Below, in pieces: positions 62,203 to 64,000 of a stretch of DNA of 64,000 nt. Numbering within the stretch: the first letter of the stretch is position 1; each line of letters opens with the position of its first letter. Location: positions 2,294,001-2,358,000 of the forward strand of contig CM056743.1 in the NCBI GenBank assembly GCA_029851415.1, in the 5' to 3' direction. The stretch is from Eretmocerus hayati (taxonomy: Eukaryota > Arthropoda > Insecta > Hymenoptera > Aphelinidae). The position numbers were made by a program, and so were the translations under genes. The notes under the pieces were generated by a model. The model was not told the origin of the DNA and did no database searches. It saw only the letters and a program-made list of their open reading frames with translations.

Positions 62203-63122
62203 GAGCAGAAATAAACTAGCATTCAAACCACAAGACACAGTAGTCACTTCTTCGCCTTGAGCAGTCCATTCCATGTACCAATGTTGAGCTTTGAGATCTG
62301 GACTGAGGCATACCAGGTTGATGTATGGAAGAAAAAGACCAAGCTGAATGATGAATCGATCAGTGTCTTTTCATTTGTCACTCTGTTTCTCATCGAAAAC
62401 TTCACTCCGAAAACAAATCTCTTATCGAGTGCTACACTTTTCTTAGATAATTTACCTCTCACATTTCTATAAGGCAATTCATTTCACAGATTTTTCTGAA
62501 AATCGGGGAACACTGTGTGCGGACACTATTCGTTCTTTTTTGAGATCCCATGCATAGAAATAAGATGAAAGCAAAATTTCTCCAACATCAATATAACACC
62601 CTAAAACTTGAACACACAGCCAGGAAACACCGAGCGACTCAACCATATAACCTCGGCGAGGCATATATACATGTCAGATTTTGCCTTCTGCTCTCCTGGA
62701 ATAGCTGACCGTGGCATGAATGTCTTTCGGAAAATTTCACGTGATATTTTAGGTGAAATCTCACGTGATATTTTAGGTAAAATCTCACGTGAGATTCTAC
62801 GTAAAATTTCAGGTGAAACGAGAGAGACGCCTGCGCAGTATGGTGGCGCAGCAGTCGCCGGCCCGCGGCACAGACGCCTCGACTGTCGGATTTTATTCGG
62901 TTTATATTTCGCATTTTTAGATTAATTTAAGGCATCGAACCAATAATTGACCCTCGGTGCATCATTTAGGACTAAGCAGAACCCTCATCGTCGACTCGAA
63001 TATGCAGAAATACGCATTCTAAAATCTAATATCACGTGAGATTTCACGTGATATTATGGCCCAATATCACGTAATATCTCACCTGTTTCACGTGAAATAT
63101 CACGTGAAATGTTTTTACCGAG

Positions 63123-63548
63123 ACGTCACTCATGACGTGTACTCACTTCAAACCAAAATTTTGTGAATTAGCCTCTTCTAAATTTCCACGTTATTATAAA
63201 CAGAGGCAGTGCATCGCATCGGCTAAAAGGTGCATTACCAAAAGCGCCGCACGGTCAAACACAAAATTTCATAAATAAAGGTATGTGGCGGTATTCTGCT
63301 GGTATTCGCGGGTGTTGTGTTTGACGGGCCGGGCCGAAGCCGCCGCCGTTGTCGCAAATTTTAGTGCAGTGTGTGCTGTGCGTGCGCGCTCATATATACC
63401 ATCACCGTCTGCTGCATAAACTGCAGCTTTTGTCAATCAGATTTATCCATCAACGACGACCTGGATACATTTCAGAATAAGAGCTTAACAACGGGAAGCC
63501 TCTCCGCGTCGACGGAATCCGGCTCATCCCTTCGAAAACGACGAGTAC
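63123..63548 (+). promoter_or_regulatory. Putative promoter and 5' leader
   Basis: The base composition changes sharply to CpG-rich (GGGCCGGGCCGAAGCCGCCGC near 63327), followed by GCGCGCTCATATATACC, a TATA-like element at about 63389. It directly abuts the TCACGTGA-rich palindrome. Confidence 0.45.
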
Positions 63549-63587
63549 ATGAACTCCATCACCAAACGACCGATCGACTTATTCGAG
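63549..63587 (+). CDS. Probable first coding exon of a plus-strand gene (partial)
   Basis: The ATG at 63549 begins MNSITKRPIDLFE and is followed directly by a strong donor, GAG|GTGAGTACC, at 63587. The alternative frame through the same exon is also open upstream, so the frame choice is tentative. I cannot name the protein from 13 residues. The rest would lie beyond 64000. Confidence 0.45.
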
Positions 63588-64000
63588 GTGAGTACCCACC
63601 GCCTCGTTAATTTCGCGCCCGCCCTACAAATGAAAAGGTGTATCATACCTAACCCCTAGAACTGGCCGGGTCGGTTTTCTTTATCCTTTGTCATCTTCTC
63701 GGAAACTCAGAAATTTAGCTACGCTATTTTTTCATTGAACCGTTCGTATACTTGAATCAGGAGTAATGGAAAACTAGCAAAATGATTTCTTCGAGGAAAT
63801 GATGATAGGTATGCCGATGATGCTATCGTGGTGTCGTGTGCTGCCGAGCTGAATGATCATCGTCGCTATCGTCGCGACGCGCAGCGCAGCTTCTGCTCCA
63901 TGTATTTTGAGTACACCTGCAATCCGGAATTGTCAATCAATATTATCATGAGATTCCGATCAATTGAATACTAATTGACAAAAATTCAATCAATTGCATC
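63588..64000 (+). other. Probable first intron
   Basis: Sequence after the donor at 63588. No further exon is recognised before the window end. Confidence 0.35.

Larger units (their letters stand above)
60278..63122. mobile_element. 2.8 kb palindrome with TCACGTGA clusters (foldback element)
   Basis: CTCGGTAAAAACATTTCACG at the left is mirrored by CGTGAAATGTTTTTACCGAG at the right; the axis is near 61700 and the arms are about 1.3-1.4 kb with few indels. Both arms carry clusters of TCACGTGA (60296-60360, 60605-60665 and their mirrors), a GC-rich block (GCGGGCCGGCGACTGCTGCG) and the same short open frames. No target duplication is evident, so the mechanism is unclear. Confidence 0.8.

Overview
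This is an AT-rich insect nuclear window, most likely hymenopteran. It holds intron-bearing genes for mitochondrial proteins, an insect ionotropic-receptor relic, and a retroelement primed by tRNA-Arg. No bacterial operons, rRNA genes or CRISPR arrays are visible. Most of the DNA is transposable-element sequence, and much of it is arranged as long inverted repeats (foldback elements), several nested inside one another.

Layout. 1-2.7 kb: the 5' end of a Ty3/gypsy-class retroelement on the minus strand (LTR, primer-binding site, gag, start of pol), running off the window. 2.7-3 kb: a palindromic MITE with a second copy at 50 kb. 5.8-21.3 kb: a 15.5 kb nested complex bounded by ~870 bp inverted arms. 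Inside it lie a long GA microsatellite, TIR elements with tRNA-like promoters, a palindromic element built of ~190 bp units, and a 2.0 kb near-perfect palindrome. 24.0-24.7 kb: the last two exons of a CHCHD3/MIC19-like MICOS gene (minus). 25.9-28.6 kb: two more nonautonomous elements. 30.7-32.0 kb: an intronless secreted-protein gene (plus). 32.8-33.3 kb: a small three-exon gene of unknown function (minus). 34.9-39.2 kb: a complete MICU1 gene (minus) with a duplicated, mutually exclusive exon. 40.3-40.9 kb: a two-exon C1D gene (minus). 41.8-45.5 kb: a hAT-type foldback with a perfect 8-bp target duplication. 48.6-54.3 kb: an ionotropic receptor pseudogene (minus) broken by stops, frameshifts and two element insertions. 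54.9-59.4 kb: a Mutator-like foldback with 607 bp arms and a perfect 9-bp target duplication. 60.3-63.1 kb: a 2.8 kb palindrome whose arms carry TCACGTGA clusters and mirrored short ORFs. 63.2-63.6 kb: a GC-rich probable first exon of a plus-strand gene.

Working genes. MICU1 (gatekeeper of the mitochondrial calcium uniporter) and the MIC19-like protein (cristae junctions) both act at the inner mitochondrial membrane. C1D is a nuclear RNA-exosome and DNA-repair cofactor. I see no sign that these genes form a functional cluster. The strongest observations are the MICU1 exon pair, where reading-frame arithmetic forces one-or-the-other use, the receptor pseudogene split by transposons, and the series of large foldback elements with clear target duplications.
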